From positions 558,001 through 622,000 of the forward strand of contig NZ_JABRXF010000002.1 in assembly GCF_013266695.1 (NCBI RefSeq): a stretch of DNA of 64,000 nt. Reading direction: 5' to 3'. Position numbers and translations under genes: made by a program. Positions 11,076 through 21,132 of the stretch are shown piece by piece. Position 1 is the first letter of the stretch; each line of letters opens with the position of its first letter. This DNA comes from Hongsoonwoonella zoysiae (GTDB lineage Bacteria > Pseudomonadota > Alphaproteobacteria > Rhizobiales > Stappiaceae). The notes under the pieces were generated by a model, which saw only the letters and a program-made list of their open reading frames with translations, was not told where the DNA came from and searched no databases.

Positions 11076-12435
11076 CATTCTCATCGTTGATGACGAGGCC
11101 GACATCCGGGAGCTGATAGCCGGCATTCTCGATGACGAAGGCTATGATACCCGCACCGCCGGGGACAGCGATTCCGCGCTTGCGGCGATCAGGGAGCGCC
11201 GTCCCTCGCTGGTGATCCTCGATATCTGGCTGATGGGCAGCCGGCTTGACGGCTTGGCCCTTCTCGATGTGATCAAGGAGCAGGATCCCGACCTGCCGAT
11301 CGTCATCATTTCCGGCCACGGCAATATCGAAACCGCCGTTTCCGCGATCAAGCGCGGCGCGTACGACTACATAGAAAAACCCTTCAAGGCCGACCGCCTG
11401 GTGCTTATCACCGAGCGTGCGCTGGAGGCTTCCTCGCTCAGGCGCGAGATCAAGGACCTGAAGCAGCGCAGCTCCGATGCCCTTCAGATGATCGGTGCCT
11501 CCTCCGCCGTAAACCACCTGCGCCAGACGATAGAGCGCATCGCCGCCACCAATAGCCGCATCCTGATCACCGGCCCCTCCGGTTCGGGCAAGGAGCTTGC
11601 CGCCCGCACGATCCACACCATGTCGCCGCGCGCGCGCGGACCCTTCGTCGTCATCAATGCGGCGACGATCACGCCGGAGCGCATGGAAGAAGAGCTTTTC
11701 GGCATCGAGGACGAGGCGACCGGCAAGATCAGAAAGGTCGGCGCGCTGGAGGAAGCGCACGGCGGCACGCTTTACCTCGACGAGGTGGCAGACATGCCGC
11801 GCGAGACGCAGGGCAAGATCCTGCGCGTTCTGGTGGAGCAGACATTCGTGCGCGTCGGCGGCACGGGCAAGGTGAAGGTGGATGTGCGCATCCTCTCGTC
11901 GAGTGCGCGCAACCTCGAACTGGAGATCGCGGAAGGCACCTTCCGGCAGGATCTTTTCCATCGCCTCGGCGTCGTGCCGCTCGGTATCCCGCCGCTCGCG
12001 GACCGGCGGGAGGATATTCCCGAACTGATCGCCTTTTTCATGGAGCAGATTTCCGGCGCGACCGGTCTTCCCGTTCGCAAGATCGGGGAGGATGCCATGG
12101 CCGTGCTGCAGGCGCACGACTGGCCCGGGAATATCCGCCAGCTTCGCAACAACGTCGAGCGCCTGATGATCCTGACCCGCGGCGAACCCGACGCGGTGGT
12201 GACCGCCGACCTTCTGCCGGCCGAAGTCGGCGACATGCTGCCGAGCCTGACGTCGTCGGGCAATGGCGAGCATCTCATGTCGCTTCCCCTTCGCGACGCG
12301 CGCGAGATGTTCGAGCGCGATTATCTTCAGGCGCAGATCAAGCGCTTCGGCGGCAATATCTCGCGCACGGCGGAGTTCGTCGGCATGGAGCGCTCGGCTC
12401 TTCACCGCAAGCTGAAGACGCTGGGATTGTCGTAA
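11065..12435 (+). CDS. ntrX: response regulator NtrX
   Basis: 456 residues: receiver domain with Asp53 (VILDIWLMGS), AAA+ domain with Walker A GPSGSGKE (about 170-177) and TLYLDEVADMP Walker B, and a Fis-type helix-turn-helix at the C-terminus (ISRTAEFVGMERSALHRKLK). The sigma54-contacting GAFTGA loop is absent: ELFG at about 210-213 is followed by IEDEATGKIRKVGALEEA. NtrX therefore probably does not activate sigma54 in the way NtrC does, in line with alphaproteobacterial NtrX proteins reported to act with other promoters. It is translationally coupled to ntrY. Confidence 0.95.
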   Translation: MPYDILIVDDEADIRELIAGILDDEGYDTRTAGDSDSALAAIRERRPSLVILDIWLMGSRLDGLALLDVIKEQDPDLPIVIISGHGNIETAVSAIKRGAYDYIEKPFKADRLVLITERALEASSLRREIKDLKQRSSDALQMIGASSAVNHLRQTIERIAATNSRILITGPSGSGKELAARTIHTMSPRARGPFVVINAATITPERMEEELFGIEDEATGKIRKVGALEEAHGGTLYLDEVADMPRETQGKILRVLVEQTFVRVGGTGKVKVDVRILSSSARNLELEIAEGTFRQDLFHRLGVVPLGIPPLADRREDIPELIAFFMEQISGATGLPVRKIGEDAMAVLQAHDWPGNIRQLRNNVERLMILTRGEPDAVVTADLLPAEVGDMLPSLTSSGNGEHLMSLPLRDAREMFERDYLQAQIKRFGGNISRTAEFVGMERSALHRKLKTLGLS

Positions 12436-12496
12436 AAAAATTGCCGTGGGAAGCGATATCCGTTAGCACCGCATAGAAACCACAAGGGCTTAGTGC

Positions 12497-13873
12497 ATGC
12501 GAGTTGTCATCTGCGGCGCCGGCCAGGTCGGTTACGGCATTGCCGAAAAGCTGTCGCAGGAGCAAAACGATGTCTCGGTAATCGATTCATCGCCGCGCCT
12601 CGTCAACGCGATCCGCGACACGCTCGACGTTCGTGGCTTCGTCGGCCACGGCGCGCATCCGGACGTGCTGGCCCAGGCGGGCGCCGACCAGGCCGACATG
12701 CTGATCGCCGTCACCCTTTACGACGAAGTCAACATGGTCGCCTGCCAGGTGGCGCATTCGCTTTTCAACGTGCCGACCAAGATCGCCCGCGTGCGTGCGC
12801 AAAGCTACCTGGAAGGACAGTGGAGCGACCTTTTCTCGCGCGAAAACATGCCGATCGACGTGATCATCTCACCGGAGATCGAGGTGGGAGAGATGGTGCT
12901 TCGCCGCCTTGCGCTGCCCGGCGCGGTGGAGACGGTGCGCTTTGCCGACGATAACGTGGTGGTGGTCGGCATCATGTGCAACGAGGATTGCCCGGTGGTG
13001 AATACGCCGCTCAGGCAGCTTACCGAGCTTTTTCCGGACCTCGGCGCGGTGGTTGTCGGCGTCTTCCGGGCAAACAAGCTGTTCGTGCCGAAAAGTTCCG
13101 ACACGATCCTGCAAGACGATCTCGTTTATATCGTCGCCCGGCGTGATCAGGTGCGCCGTACGCTTTCCATTTTCGGTCATGAGGAGCCGGAGGCGAACCG
13201 AGTGGTGATCGCCGGCGGCGGCAACATCGGCCTTTACGTCGCCCGCGCTCTCGAGCAGCGGCAGACGAAGGCTAAGGTAAAGCTGATCGAGCATTCGCGC
13301 GAGCGTGCGGTGGCCATTGCCGACGAGTTGAAGCGCACGGTGATCCTGCACGGCAGCGCGCTCGATCAGCATCTTCTGCTGGAGGCCGACATCGAGGATG
13401 CGGATACGATGGTCGCGCTCACCAACGAGGACGAGGTCAATATTCTCTCCTGCGTGATGGCAAAGAAGCTTGGCTGCCGGCGCAATCTTTCGCTTTTGAA
13501 CAACTCCAGCTATCCGACCTTTGCGCATGCGCTCGGCATCGACGCTTTCGTCAACCCGCGCCAAGTGACGATTTCCAAGATCCTGCGCCACGTCAGAAGG
13601 GGGCGCATTCGCGGCGTTCACGCGCTTCAAAACGGAGCTGCGGAAATTATCGAGGCCGAAGCGCTGGAAACCTCGCCGATGGTCGGAAGGCCCTTGCGCG
13701 ATGTCGATCTGCCGGACGGCATTCGCGTTGGCGCGATATTCCGCGATGGCAAGGTCATTACGCCGAACGGCGAAACCCAGCTCCAGGCGCATGACCGCGT
13801 GGTTCTCTTCGCGGTGGCGGATCGGGTGCGGCAGGTGGAGCAGATGTTCCGCGTGAGCCTGGAATTCTTCTGA
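12497..13873 (+). CDS. trkA: Trk potassium transporter NAD-binding subunit TrkA
   Basis: 458 residues with two RCK repeats. Each starts with a nucleotide-binding Rossmann motif: GAGQVGYGIAEKL at about residues 7-19 and GGGNIGLYVARAL at about 239-251. Each ends in a TrkA-C domain, the last being VGAIFRDGKVITPNG. TrkA is the cytoplasmic regulator of TrkH/TrkG K+ uptake channels; no channel gene is in the window. It lies 61 bp after ntrX, the usual place in rhizobia, and may be read from the ntrYX transcript. Confidence 0.95.
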   Translation: MRVVICGAGQVGYGIAEKLSQEQNDVSVIDSSPRLVNAIRDTLDVRGFVGHGAHPDVLAQAGADQADMLIAVTLYDEVNMVACQVAHSLFNVPTKIARVRAQSYLEGQWSDLFSRENMPIDVIISPEIEVGEMVLRRLALPGAVETVRFADDNVVVVGIMCNEDCPVVNTPLRQLTELFPDLGAVVVGVFRANKLFVPKSSDTILQDDLVYIVARRDQVRRTLSIFGHEEPEANRVVIAGGGNIGLYVARALEQRQTKAKVKLIEHSRERAVAIADELKRTVILHGSALDQHLLLEADIEDADTMVALTNEDEVNILSCVMAKKLGCRRNLSLLNNSSYPTFAHALGIDAFVNPRQVTISKILRHVRRGRIRGVHALQNGAAEIIEAEALETSPMVGRPLRDVDLPDGIRVGAIFRDGKVITPNGETQLQAHDRVVLFAVADRVRQVEQMFRVSLEFF

Positions 13874-14019
13874 TTGTTCCGAATTCTGCCGGCCTTCGTC
13901 TATTCGCGGTCGCGGCGGGCCGGAGGCGGGTATTTCGTTCATTGGCCTCTTGCCCCGCTCCACCGAAGCGCGATACTCGTTGGCGAATAACCCGTTTCCT
14001 AAAGACTGTTGGAGTTGCG

Positions 14020-14883
14020 ATGAGTCGCGTTGCCTATGTGAACGGCCAATATGTTCCGCATTCGCAAGCCTGCGTTCATATCGAGGATCGCGGCTATCAG
14101 TTCGCCGATGGCGTCTACGAGGTGTGCGAGATCTGGAACCGCAATATCGTGGACGAGCGGCGTCATCTCGACAGGCTGGACCGGTCGCTACGCGAGCTTT
14201 CCATCGATGCGCCGATGGGTCGGCCCGCGCTTTGCTTGATCATGCGAGAGGTCATTCGCCGCAATCGGGTGAAAAACGGCCTCGTTTATTTGCAGGTCAC
14301 GCGTGGCGTTGCGAAGCGCGATCATTATTTCCCGGCCGGCGATACGCCGCCGGCTCTGGTCGTCACGGCGCGTTCCACCGATCCACGTGCGGCCGAAAAG
14401 GCCGCCGAAACCGGCTGTGCGGTAATCACCGTTCCCGAAAACCGCTGGGAGCGTGTCGACATCAAATCCATCGGCCTTCTTCCGAACGTCCTTGCCAAGC
14501 AAAAGGCGAAGGAGCAGGGCGCCAAGGAGGCCTGGTTCGTGGACCGGGACGGCAACGTGACAGAGGGCGGCTCGACGAATGCATGGATCGTGACGAAAGA
14601 GGGCGCGCTCGTCACCCGTCCGGCGGAAGCCGGCATCCTGCGCGGCATCACCCGGCAGGTCGTGATCGAACTTGCGGCGCGTGAAGGCATAAAGTTCGAA
14701 GAGCGGCCCTTTACCGTGGAAGAGGCGAAATCGGCCCGGGAGGCGTTCATTACCGCGGCCTCGACGATTGTCATGCCGGTTGTGCGTATCGACGATACGG
14801 TCGTTGCGAACGGTTATCCTGGCGCGATTTCACGTATGTTGCGTGAAAAATTTCATGAAGTGAGTGAACTGGAATCGCTGTGA
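14020..14883 (+). CDS. dat: D-amino-acid aminotransferase, class IV PLP enzyme
   Basis: 288 residues starting at the ATG at 14020, chosen because GGAG lies at 14011 and because MSRVAYVNGQYVPH is the normal N-terminus; the frame open to 13942 is not needed. Class IV features are EDRGYQFADGVYEV near the N-terminus, the PLP-binding Lys at about residue 149 in DIKSIGLLPNVLAK, and NVTEGGSTNAWIV. It should interconvert D-alanine and D-glutamate with their keto acids. Related branched-chain transaminases share the fold, but the DIKS context favours Dat. The position between trkA and hfq is conserved in rhizobia. Confidence 0.9.
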   Translation: MSRVAYVNGQYVPHSQACVHIEDRGYQFADGVYEVCEIWNRNIVDERRHLDRLDRSLRELSIDAPMGRPALCLIMREVIRRNRVKNGLVYLQVTRGVAKRDHYFPAGDTPPALVVTARSTDPRAAEKAAETGCAVITVPENRWERVDIKSIGLLPNVLAKQKAKEQGAKEAWFVDRDGNVTEGGSTNAWIVTKEGALVTRPAEAGILRGITRQVVIELAAREGIKFEERPFTVEEAKSAREAFITAASTIVMPVVRIDDTVVANGYPGAISRMLREKFHEVSELESL

Positions 14884-15135
14884 CAGTCTGCCGAGGGCCT
14901 TGAAAAATCTGGAGACAAAACGAATTTTCATCCGTTAGACTGGCCTTTGTGACTGTCACGGAGCAACAAAGATATCTGACCAAATCTCAGGCGGAACGGG
15001 GATAGCGCTTCCTTCCCGCGAATCCTCAAACCGTCAAACAAGAAGGCCGCCCGACGCGCATCTATTAACCTAAGGGCACATTGGGAGACGCGCGGACGTT
15101 AAGGCCACAACTTAGAAACCAGGACATAAAAAAAC
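14884..15135 (+). promoter_or_regulatory. hfq upstream region
   Basis: 252 bp between dat and hfq with no gene. It contains the odd-spaced palindrome GTGACTGTCAC (14949-14959), and AGGA sits 12-15 bases before the hfq ATG as ribosome site. The length suggests hfq-hflX has its own promoter here. No confident -35/-10 pair was found. Confidence 0.35.
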
Positions 15136-15393
15136 ATGGCTGACCGCGCACAAAACCTTCAAGACACGTTTCTCAACCACGTACGCAAGCAAAAAACTCC
15201 GCTCACCATTTTCCTCATCAACGGTGTCAAACTTCAAGGTGTAGTCACCTGGTTTGACAATTTCTGCGTTCTTTTGCGCAGGGACGGGCATTCGCAGCTT
15301 GTCTACAAGCACGCGATTTCCACTATCATGCCGAATACTCCGATCCAGTTGTTCGATCCCAATGAGGCCGAAAGCGAGAAGGCGGCGGGCTGA
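15136..15393 (+). CDS. hfq: RNA chaperone Hfq
   Basis: 85-residue Sm-like protein that forms a hexamer and pairs small RNAs with mRNAs. The Sm1 motif is seen in [18 protein letters not shown], and the Sm2 motif includes the YKHAIST loop around residues 56-62. The N-terminal Q-rich RNA-contact segment ([14 protein letters not shown]) is present. The short acidic C-terminal tail is typical of alphaproteobacterial Hfq. The stop is followed at once by the TTG start of hflX. Confidence 0.97.
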   Translation: MADRAQNLQDTFLNHVRKQKTPLTIFLINGVKLQGVVTWFDNFCVLLRRDGHSQLVYKHAISTIMPNTPIQLFDPNEAESEKAAG

Positions 15394-16788
15394 TTGAAGC
15401 CGAAATCGAGAAAATCGACCGAATCTGAAAAGGGCGGCACGGCTCACGAGCCGTTCGCCGAACGTAAGGAAAGCGTCGGCGCAAGGGCGCTTGTCGTCGT
15501 GCCTGTGTTCGGGCCGAAAATCAGACGCTCGAACGAGGCCGCCCGGCCGGAGCGTTCCAATGAAGCCCGGCTGGACGAAGCTGTCGGTCTTGCCCGGGCG
15601 ATCGATCTTGAGATCGTCTCGGCCGGGATCGTCACGCTCAACAGCCTTCGCCCCGCCACGCTCTTCGGCACCGGCAAGGTGGAAGAGCTTGGCCTCACCG
15701 TGAAGACGGAGGATGTCGAGCTTGTCGTCGTCGATCATCCGTTGACGCCGATCCAGCAGCGCAACCTCGAAAAGGCGCTGAACGCCAAGGTGCTGGACCG
15801 CACGGGCCTCATTCTCGAAATTTTCGGGGCGCGGGCGCGTACCGCCGAAGGGCGCTTGCAGGTGGAGCTTGCCCATCTCAAGTGGCAGAAAAGCCGCCTT
15901 GTACGCTCATGGACACACCTTGAGCGTCAGCGTGGCGGCCTCGGCTTCATCGGCGGCCCCGGCGAAACCCAGATCGAGGCGGACAGGCGCCTTATCCAGG
16001 AGCGCATCTCGCAGCTTGAGAAAAAGCTTGAGCAGGTGCGCCGCACGCGCGATCTTCACCGCAAACAGCGCAAGAAGGTGCCTCAGCCCGTGGTGGCGCT
16101 TGTCGGATACACCAACGCCGGCAAGTCCACTTTGTTCAACAGGCTCACCGAGTCGGAAGTCTTTGCCGAGAATCTCCTGTTTGCGACCCTCGATCCGACG
16201 CTCAGGCGCATTCCGCTGCCGCATGGCGGCGAGGTGATCCTGTCCGACACCGTCGGTTTCATTTCCGACCTGCCGACGCATCTGGTCGCCGCCTTCCGCG
16301 CGACGCTGGAAGAGGTTCTGGAAGCGGACCTGATCCTGCATGTGCGCGACATTTCGCATGAGGATACGGATGCCCAGGCGCTCGACGTTGCCGATACGCT
16401 GCGTCTTCTCGGCATAGAGGAGGGCAGCGACGAGCGCATCATCGAGGTCTGGAACAAGGTCGATCTACTCGATCCGGCCCGTCGGGAGGCGGTTTTGGAG
16501 GCGAACCGGGCGGACGGCGGGGCAATCGCCCTTTCCGCCATATCGGGCGAAGGCATCGATATCCTGCTGCAGCGCATCGAGGCGCGGGTCTCGCAGGAGC
16601 GCTCGGTCTATGAGATTGACCTTCCGCTGGAAGAGGGCGAAACGCTGGCCTGGCTTTACCGCTCGACGGAAGTGCTCGAGCGGCGGGATGGCGACGCGTC
16701 AAGTCACCTGACGCTGCGTGTCGCCCCCAAGCAGCGCGACCGCTTCATGCAGCGTTGCAAGAGCTATATCGAAGCTAAATCCGCTTAG
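15394..16788 (+). CDS. hflX: ribosome-associated GTPase HflX
   Basis: 464 residues from a TTG codon directly after the hfq stop; no nearer ATG with a ribosome site is apparent. The N-terminal HflX domain has ATLFGTGKVEEL and HPLTPIQQRNLEKAL, followed by a Gly-rich linker (GGLGFIGGPGETQIE). The G domain shows G1 GYTNAGKST, G3 DTVGF and G4 NKVD. HflX splits or rescues stalled ribosomes. The 3' end overlaps the convergent mazG by 14 bp. The hfq-hflX order is standard in proteobacteria. Confidence 0.95.
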   Translation: MKPKSRKSTESEKGGTAHEPFAERKESVGARALVVVPVFGPKIRRSNEAARPERSNEARLDEAVGLARAIDLEIVSAGIVTLNSLRPATLFGTGKVEELGLTVKTEDVELVVVDHPLTPIQQRNLEKALNAKVLDRTGLILEIFGARARTAEGRLQVELAHLKWQKSRLVRSWTHLERQRGGLGFIGGPGETQIEADRRLIQERISQLEKKLEQVRRTRDLHRKQRKKVPQPVVALVGYTNAGKSTLFNRLTESEVFAENLLFATLDPTLRRIPLPHGGEVILSDTVGFISDLPTHLVAAFRATLEEVLEADLILHVRDISHEDTDAQALDVADTLRLLGIEEGSDERIIEVWNKVDLLDPARREAVLEANRADGGAIALSAISGEGIDILLQRIEARVSQERSVYEIDLPLEEGETLAWLYRSTEVLERRDGDASSHLTLRVAPKQRDRFMQRCKSYIEAKSA

Positions 16789-17635
16789 CCGCCTGCCAGA
16801 TTTCTTCCATCTCGTCCAGCGACATGGCGTCGAGCGTCGTCTGCCGCGCCTTGGCCGTTTCCTCGATGTGGGCGAAACGCTTGCGGAACTTGGCATTCGT
16901 TCGCTTCAGCGCCTTCTCCGGGTCGATCTCCAGGTGGCGGGCGAGATTGGCGATCGCGAAGAAAAGATCTCCGATCTCGTCCTCGATCCGGTCACGATCT
17001 GGCGTATCGCTTGAAACTTCTTCGGCAAGTTCTTGCGTTTCCTCGGCAACCTTGTCGAGGACGGGCCCTGCCGCGCCCCAGTCGAAGCCGACCTTCGAGG
17101 CCTGTTTCTGAAGCTTCTCGGCTTCGGTCAATGCGGGAAATATCGTCGGAACATGGTCGAGGAACCCCTTGTCCTTATCCTCGATACCCAGTTGCGCCCG
17201 CCGCTTTGCCCGCTCGCGCTTTTCCTCCGCCTTTATCCTCTCCCACGCACCTTTTGCCATGCCGGCGCTTTTGGCCTCCTCGTCGCCAAAGACATGCGGG
17301 TGTCGGCGGATCATTTTCGTGGTTATCCCCTCCACGACGTCGGCAAAGTCGAAGCGGCCCTCCTCATCGGCCATCTGGGCGTGGTAGACGACCTGCAGGA
17401 GGAGGTCACCGAGTTCTTCCCTTAAGTCATCGTGATCGTCGCGCTGGATCGCGTCGGCCACCTCGTAAGCCTCCTCGATCGTGTAGGGTGCGATGGAGCG
17501 GAAATCCTGCTCGACGTCCCATGGGCATCCTGACGCAGGGTCACGGAGCGCGGCCATGATTTCCAGGAGGCCGGATATATCGCGGGAGGGCTGCACGGTC
17601 TGCTCGCCTTTCTGGGGAAGTTTTGGAATTCTCAT
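16775..17635 (-). CDS. mazG: nucleoside triphosphate pyrophosphohydrolase MazG
   Basis: 286 residues with two MazG repeats. The first has CPWDVEQDFRSIAPYTIEEAYEV and REELGDLLLQVVYHAQM, giving the EExxE and ExxD metal sites. The second has EIGDLFFAIANLARHLEID. MazG hydrolyses dNTPs and NTPs, cleans up abnormal nucleotides and can lower (p)ppGpp. It is convergent with hflX, with overlapping stop regions, and divergent from arfB across 75 bp. Length is near the usual 260-290 residues. Confidence 0.95.
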   Translation of the reverse strand: MRIPKLPQKGEQTVQPSRDISGLLEIMAALRDPASGCPWDVEQDFRSIAPYTIEEAYEVADAIQRDDHDDLREELGDLLLQVVYHAQMADEEGRFDFADVVEGITTKMIRRHPHVFGDEEAKSAGMAKGAWERIKAEEKRERAKRRAQLGIEDKDKGFLDHVPTIFPALTEAEKLQKQASKVGFDWGAAGPVLDKVAEETQELAEEVSSDTPDRDRIEDEIGDLFFAIANLARHLEIDPEKALKRTNAKFRKRFAHIEETAKARQTTLDAMSLDEMEEIWQAAKRI

Positions 17636-17710
17636 TCACCCGGATAGCATCGAGATGAACCCGAAACAAACCTTCTGGAATTCTCCTCGCCGAAATTATC
17701 GGGACCGCAC

Positions 17711-18151
17711 ATGACGAGAGAAATACGCCGTGGCGATCTGCGCGTAACCGCCAATTTACACATCCCGGCCGAGGATATCTCCGAGGCTTTCATTCGCGCC
17801 TCCGGTCCGGGCGGCCAGAATGTCAACAAGGTCGCGACCGCGGTGCAGCTTCGCTTCGATTTGAAGGGAAACGAAACGCTGCCCCCTGACGCCAAGGCGA
17901 GGATGGCCCGGCTTGCCGGCAGCAGGTTGACGCAATCCGGCGAAATCCTGCTGCAGGCTGACCGTTTCCGTACCCAGGAGCAAAACCGGCAGGACGCCAT
18001 GGAGCGTCTTGCCGAACTTGCGCGTCAGGCGCTTGTGCGACCCAAGCCCCGCAAGCCGACCCGCCCCACGAAAGGCTCCAAGGAGCGGCGGATCGCAGCG
18101 AAAAAACAACGCGGCGAGATCAAGAAAATGCGTTCAAAGACAGTCGATTAA
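17711..18151 (+). CDS. arfB: alternative ribosome-rescue factor ArfB
   Basis: 146 residues. The catalytic GGQ is in RASGPGGQNVNKV at about residues 31-43. The long basic C-terminal tail (PKPRKPTRPTKGSKERRIAAKKQRGE and beyond) is the feature that enters the empty mRNA channel in ArfB (YaeJ). It hydrolyses peptidyl-tRNA on ribosomes stalled without a stop codon. It is short for a class I release factor and has no codon-recognition domain. Confidence 0.93.
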   Translation: MTREIRRGDLRVTANLHIPAEDISEAFIRASGPGGQNVNKVATAVQLRFDLKGNETLPPDAKARMARLAGSRLTQSGEILLQADRFRTQEQNRQDAMERLAELARQALVRPKPRKPTRPTKGSKERRIAAKKQRGEIKKMRSKTVD

Positions 18152-18288
18152 CAAAACACTTCGATAAGCGCGAACATGTTTCGTATGATTTTTTCAAGAC
18201 AGTGGATTGGCCTGGCGGCAATTATGAGTTACGTACCTCAAAAATTGTGATGACCCGAAGCGATAAAAAACCTTACGGGAGGTGAAGC

Positions 18289-19749
18289 GTGTACCTCGGC
18301 ATCGATATCGGCACATCCGGCGTAAAGGCGGTGCTCATCGACGAAGAGCAGAATATGGTCGGGCAAAAGACGGCCGATCTGTCGGTGTCGCGGCCGCAAC
18401 CCGGCTGGTCGGAACAGGATCCGCTCGACTGGTGGATGGCGAGCGAAGTCGCGCTCGACAGGCTGCACCGCGAGTTTCCCGCCGAGATGAGCGCGGTAAA
18501 AGGCATCGGGCTTTCGGGCCAGATGCATGGCGCGACGCTTCTCGATGCAAACGACGATATCCTGCGTCCGGCGATCCTCTGGAATGACGGACGCTCCTTT
18601 GCCGAATGCGCCGCGCTCGATGCGCGCGCCGATTTTCGCGGCATCGGCGGCAATCTCGTCATGCCGGGTTTTACCGCGCCGAAGCTCGAGTGGGTGCGCT
18701 GGCATGAGCCCGACGTTTTCTCCATGGTCGCCAAGGTGCTGTTACCGAAAGATTATGTGCGCTTTCGCCTGACCGGGGAGTATTTTTCCGACATGTCGGA
18801 CAGCGCGGGCACGCTGTGGCTCGATGTCGACAAGCGGCGCTGGTCCGATCGTCTTCTCGAAGCAACGGGATTGACCCGTGGACAAATGCCGGCGCTCGTC
18901 GAGGGAACGGAGCCATCAGGCACGCTCAAGGCCGAACTTGCCAACCGATGGGGCATGTCGAATTCACCAGTCGTCGCCGGCGGCGCCGGGGATAATGCCG
19001 CGAGCGCCTGCGGCATAGGCGCGGTGGAGCCGGGCGGCGCTTTTCTTTCGCTCGGCACCTCGGGCGTCCTCTTCGTTTCCACGGATCGCTTCCGCCCGAA
19101 TACCGATAGCGCCGTTCACGCCTTTTGCCACGCGCTGCCTGAGACCTGGCACCAGATGGGCGTTATCCTGTCGGCGACCGACAGTCTCAACTGGCTGGGG
19201 CGGCTTGCCGGAGCCGATCCGGCGGACCTCGTCAATGCAGCGGAAGCAAGGGCTGAAAGGGGCGAGGGGCCGTCGCAAATCGCCTTCTTGCCGTATCTTT
19301 CCGGTGAGAGGACGCCGCACAATGACGCAAAGGCGCGGGGATTGTTTGCCGGCCTCAGCCAGGCGCACGACCAGGCCGATCTTGCCCGCGCCGTCCTCGA
19401 CGGTGTCGCCTTCGCATTTCGTGACTGTCTCGATGCGTTGACAGCGGCGGGGACAAACGTCGAGCGGTTGACGGCGCTTGGCGGCGGCGCGCGTTCCCGG
19501 CTTTGGCTGAAGATCATGGCAAGCGTGCTGGAGCGCCCCGTGGATATCCCGGCGCATGGCGATTATGGCGCAGCCTTCGGTGCCGCCCGTCTCGGCATGA
19601 CGGCTTCCGGCATTCCGGCGGCCGAAGTCTTCAAGCCACCGATGATCGAAACCACCATCGAGCCCGATGCGCGGTTGACGGACGGCTATCAGGAGCCGCT
19701 GCGCCGCTACCGCACTCTTTATCCCGCTATCAAAGAGGTCATGTCATGA
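18289..19749 (+). CDS. xylB: xylulokinase
   Basis: 486-residue FGGY-family kinase that phosphorylates D-xylulose. It starts at GTG 18289, with GGGAGGTG as ribosome site 6-13 bases upstream. The N-terminal phosphate loop is [26 protein letters not shown] at about residues 76-83 is the sugar-site segment. [10 protein letters not shown] and [10 protein letters not shown] are the C-terminal ATP-site elements. Its stop overlaps the xylA start by 4 bp, so the pair forms a xylose-to-xylulose-5-phosphate operon. Confidence 0.95.
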   Translation: MYLGIDIGTSGVKAVLIDEEQNMVGQKTADLSVSRPQPGWSEQDPLDWWMASEVALDRLHREFPAEMSAVKGIGLSGQMHGATLLDANDDILRPAILWNDGRSFAECAALDARADFRGIGGNLVMPGFTAPKLEWVRWHEPDVFSMVAKVLLPKDYVRFRLTGEYFSDMSDSAGTLWLDVDKRRWSDRLLEATGLTRGQMPALVEGTEPSGTLKAELANRWGMSNSPVVAGGAGDNAASACGIGAVEPGGAFLSLGTSGVLFVSTDRFRPNTDSAVHAFCHALPETWHQMGVILSATDSLNWLGRLAGADPADLVNAAEARAERGEGPSQIAFLPYLSGERTPHNDAKARGLFAGLSQAHDQADLARAVLDGVAFAFRDCLDALTAAGTNVERLTALGGGARSRLWLKIMASVLERPVDIPAHGDYGAAFGAARLGMTASGIPAAEVFKPPMIETTIEPDARLTDGYQEPLRRYRTLYPAIKEVMS

Positions 19750-21056
19750 GTACCGGTTTTTTCAAGGATATCACTCCGGTCCGCTATGAAGGACGGGAAA
19801 GCGAAAACCCGCTCGCCTACCGCTGGTACGACCCGGACCGCATCGTCCTCGGCAAGCGCATGGAAGACCATTTGCGCTTTGCCGTCTGCTACTGGCATAA
19901 CTTCTGCTGGCCCGGCGGCGATCCCTTCGGCGGACAAACTTTTGAGCGCCCATGGTTCGGCGACGACATGGACCACGCTCGACTAAAGGCCTATGTCGCC
20001 TTCGAAATGTTCGATATCCTGGACGTTCCCTTCTTCTGCTTCCACGACCGGGACATTGCGCCGGAGGGTGCAAGCCTTGCGGAATCGAACAAGAACGTGC
20101 GCGAAATTGCCGAAATCTTTCAAAAGAAGATGGCCTCTTCCAAAACGAAACTGCTTTGGGGCACGGCAAATCTCTTTTCGAACCGCCGCTACATGGCCGG
20201 TGCCGCCACCAACCCGGACCCCGACGTATTCGCCTATGCCGCCGCGCAGGTGAAGAACTGCATTGACGTTACGAAAGAGCTTGGCGGCGAAAACTACGTG
20301 CTTTGGGGCGGGCGCGAAGGCTACGAGACGCTGCTGAATACGGACATGGCGCGCGAGCTCGACCAGCTCGGGCGTTTTCTGTCGCTCGTCGTCGAATACA
20401 AGCACAAGATCGGATTCGACGGGACGATCCTGATCGAACCGAAGCCGCAGGAACCGACCAAGCACCAGTATGATTATGACGTTGCCAGTGTTTACGGCTT
20501 CCTCAAGCGCTACGGCCTTGAAAACGAAGTGAAAGTGAATATCGAGGTCGGCCATGCCGTGCTTGCCGGCCATTCCTTCGAGCATGAAGTGGCGCTGGCT
20601 GCGGCACTTGGTATTTTCGGGTCGTGCGACATCAACCGGAACGACTATCAGTCCGGCTGGGACACCGATCAGTTTCCGATGAACGTCCAGGAAGTGGCGC
20701 TTGCGCTCTATTACATCCTTAAATCGGGCGGCTTCACGACGGGCGGGCTCAACTTCGATGCGAAGCTGCGGCGCCAGTCGATCGATCCGGCGGACCTGAT
20801 CCATGCGCATGTCGGCGGGATCGACACTTGCGCCCGCGCGCTGCTGGTGGCAGCCGACCTGATCGAGCGAGGCGACCTTTCAAGGGCTTTGGAAGACCGT
20901 TACGCGAAGTGGGGAAGCGACAAGGCGCAGGCAATGCTGAAAGGCGAAATGAGCCTTTCCGGCATCGCCGAGATGGTCGAGCGCGAAAGAGTGAATCCCT
21001 CACCCGTCTCGGGTCGCCAGGAATATCTGGAGAATATTCTGAACCTGAGCCTTTGA
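19746..21056 (+). CDS. xylA: xylose isomerase
   Basis: 436 residues from the ATG at 19746, which overlaps the xylB stop; the open frame upstream is the shadow of xyl[13 protein letters not shown] holds the catalytic His-Asp pair. GHSFEHE, DINRND and WDTDQFP supply the metal-binding residues. It converts D-xylose to D-xylulose, feeding XylB. A perfect-arm terminator follows 21 bp after the stop. No xylose transporter or XylR-type regulator is in the window. Confidence 0.97.
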   Translation: MSTGFFKDITPVRYEGRESENPLAYRWYDPDRIVLGKRMEDHLRFAVCYWHNFCWPGGDPFGGQTFERPWFGDDMDHARLKAYVAFEMFDILDVPFFCFHDRDIAPEGASLAESNKNVREIAEIFQKKMASSKTKLLWGTANLFSNRRYMAGAATNPDPDVFAYAAAQVKNCIDVTKELGGENYVLWGGREGYETLLNTDMARELDQLGRFLSLVVEYKHKIGFDGTILIEPKPQEPTKHQYDYDVASVYGFLKRYGLENEVKVNIEVGHAVLAGHSFEHEVALAAALGIFGSCDINRNDYQSGWDTDQFPMNVQEVALALYYILKSGGFTTGGLNFDAKLRRQSIDPADLIHAHVGGIDTCARALLVAADLIERGDLSRALEDRYAKWGSDKAQAMLKGEMSLSGIAEMVERERVNPSPVSGRQEYLENILNLSL

Positions 21057-21077
21057 GGCTGAATTCCAAAGAGAAAA

Positions 21078-21105
21078 AAGCCCCGTACGATATCGTACGG
21101 GGCTT
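21078..21105 (+). terminator. rho-independent terminator of xylBA
   Basis: A perfect 28-bp palindrome with two 14-bp arms (AAGCCCCGTACGAT and its reverse complement), followed by AGTTTACTT on the plus strand and preceded by AAAAA, so it reads as a T-run on the minus strand too. It lies between the convergent ends of xylA and the small minus-strand gene and may stop transcription from both sides. Confidence 0.85.
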
Positions 21106-21132
21106 AGTTTACTTAAGTTGGGAGGGGGAGCA

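Noticed and set aside
10882-12405. Minus-strand open frame of about 507 codons antisense to ntrX
   Set aside because: Mirror of ntrX codon bias, no recognisable fold.
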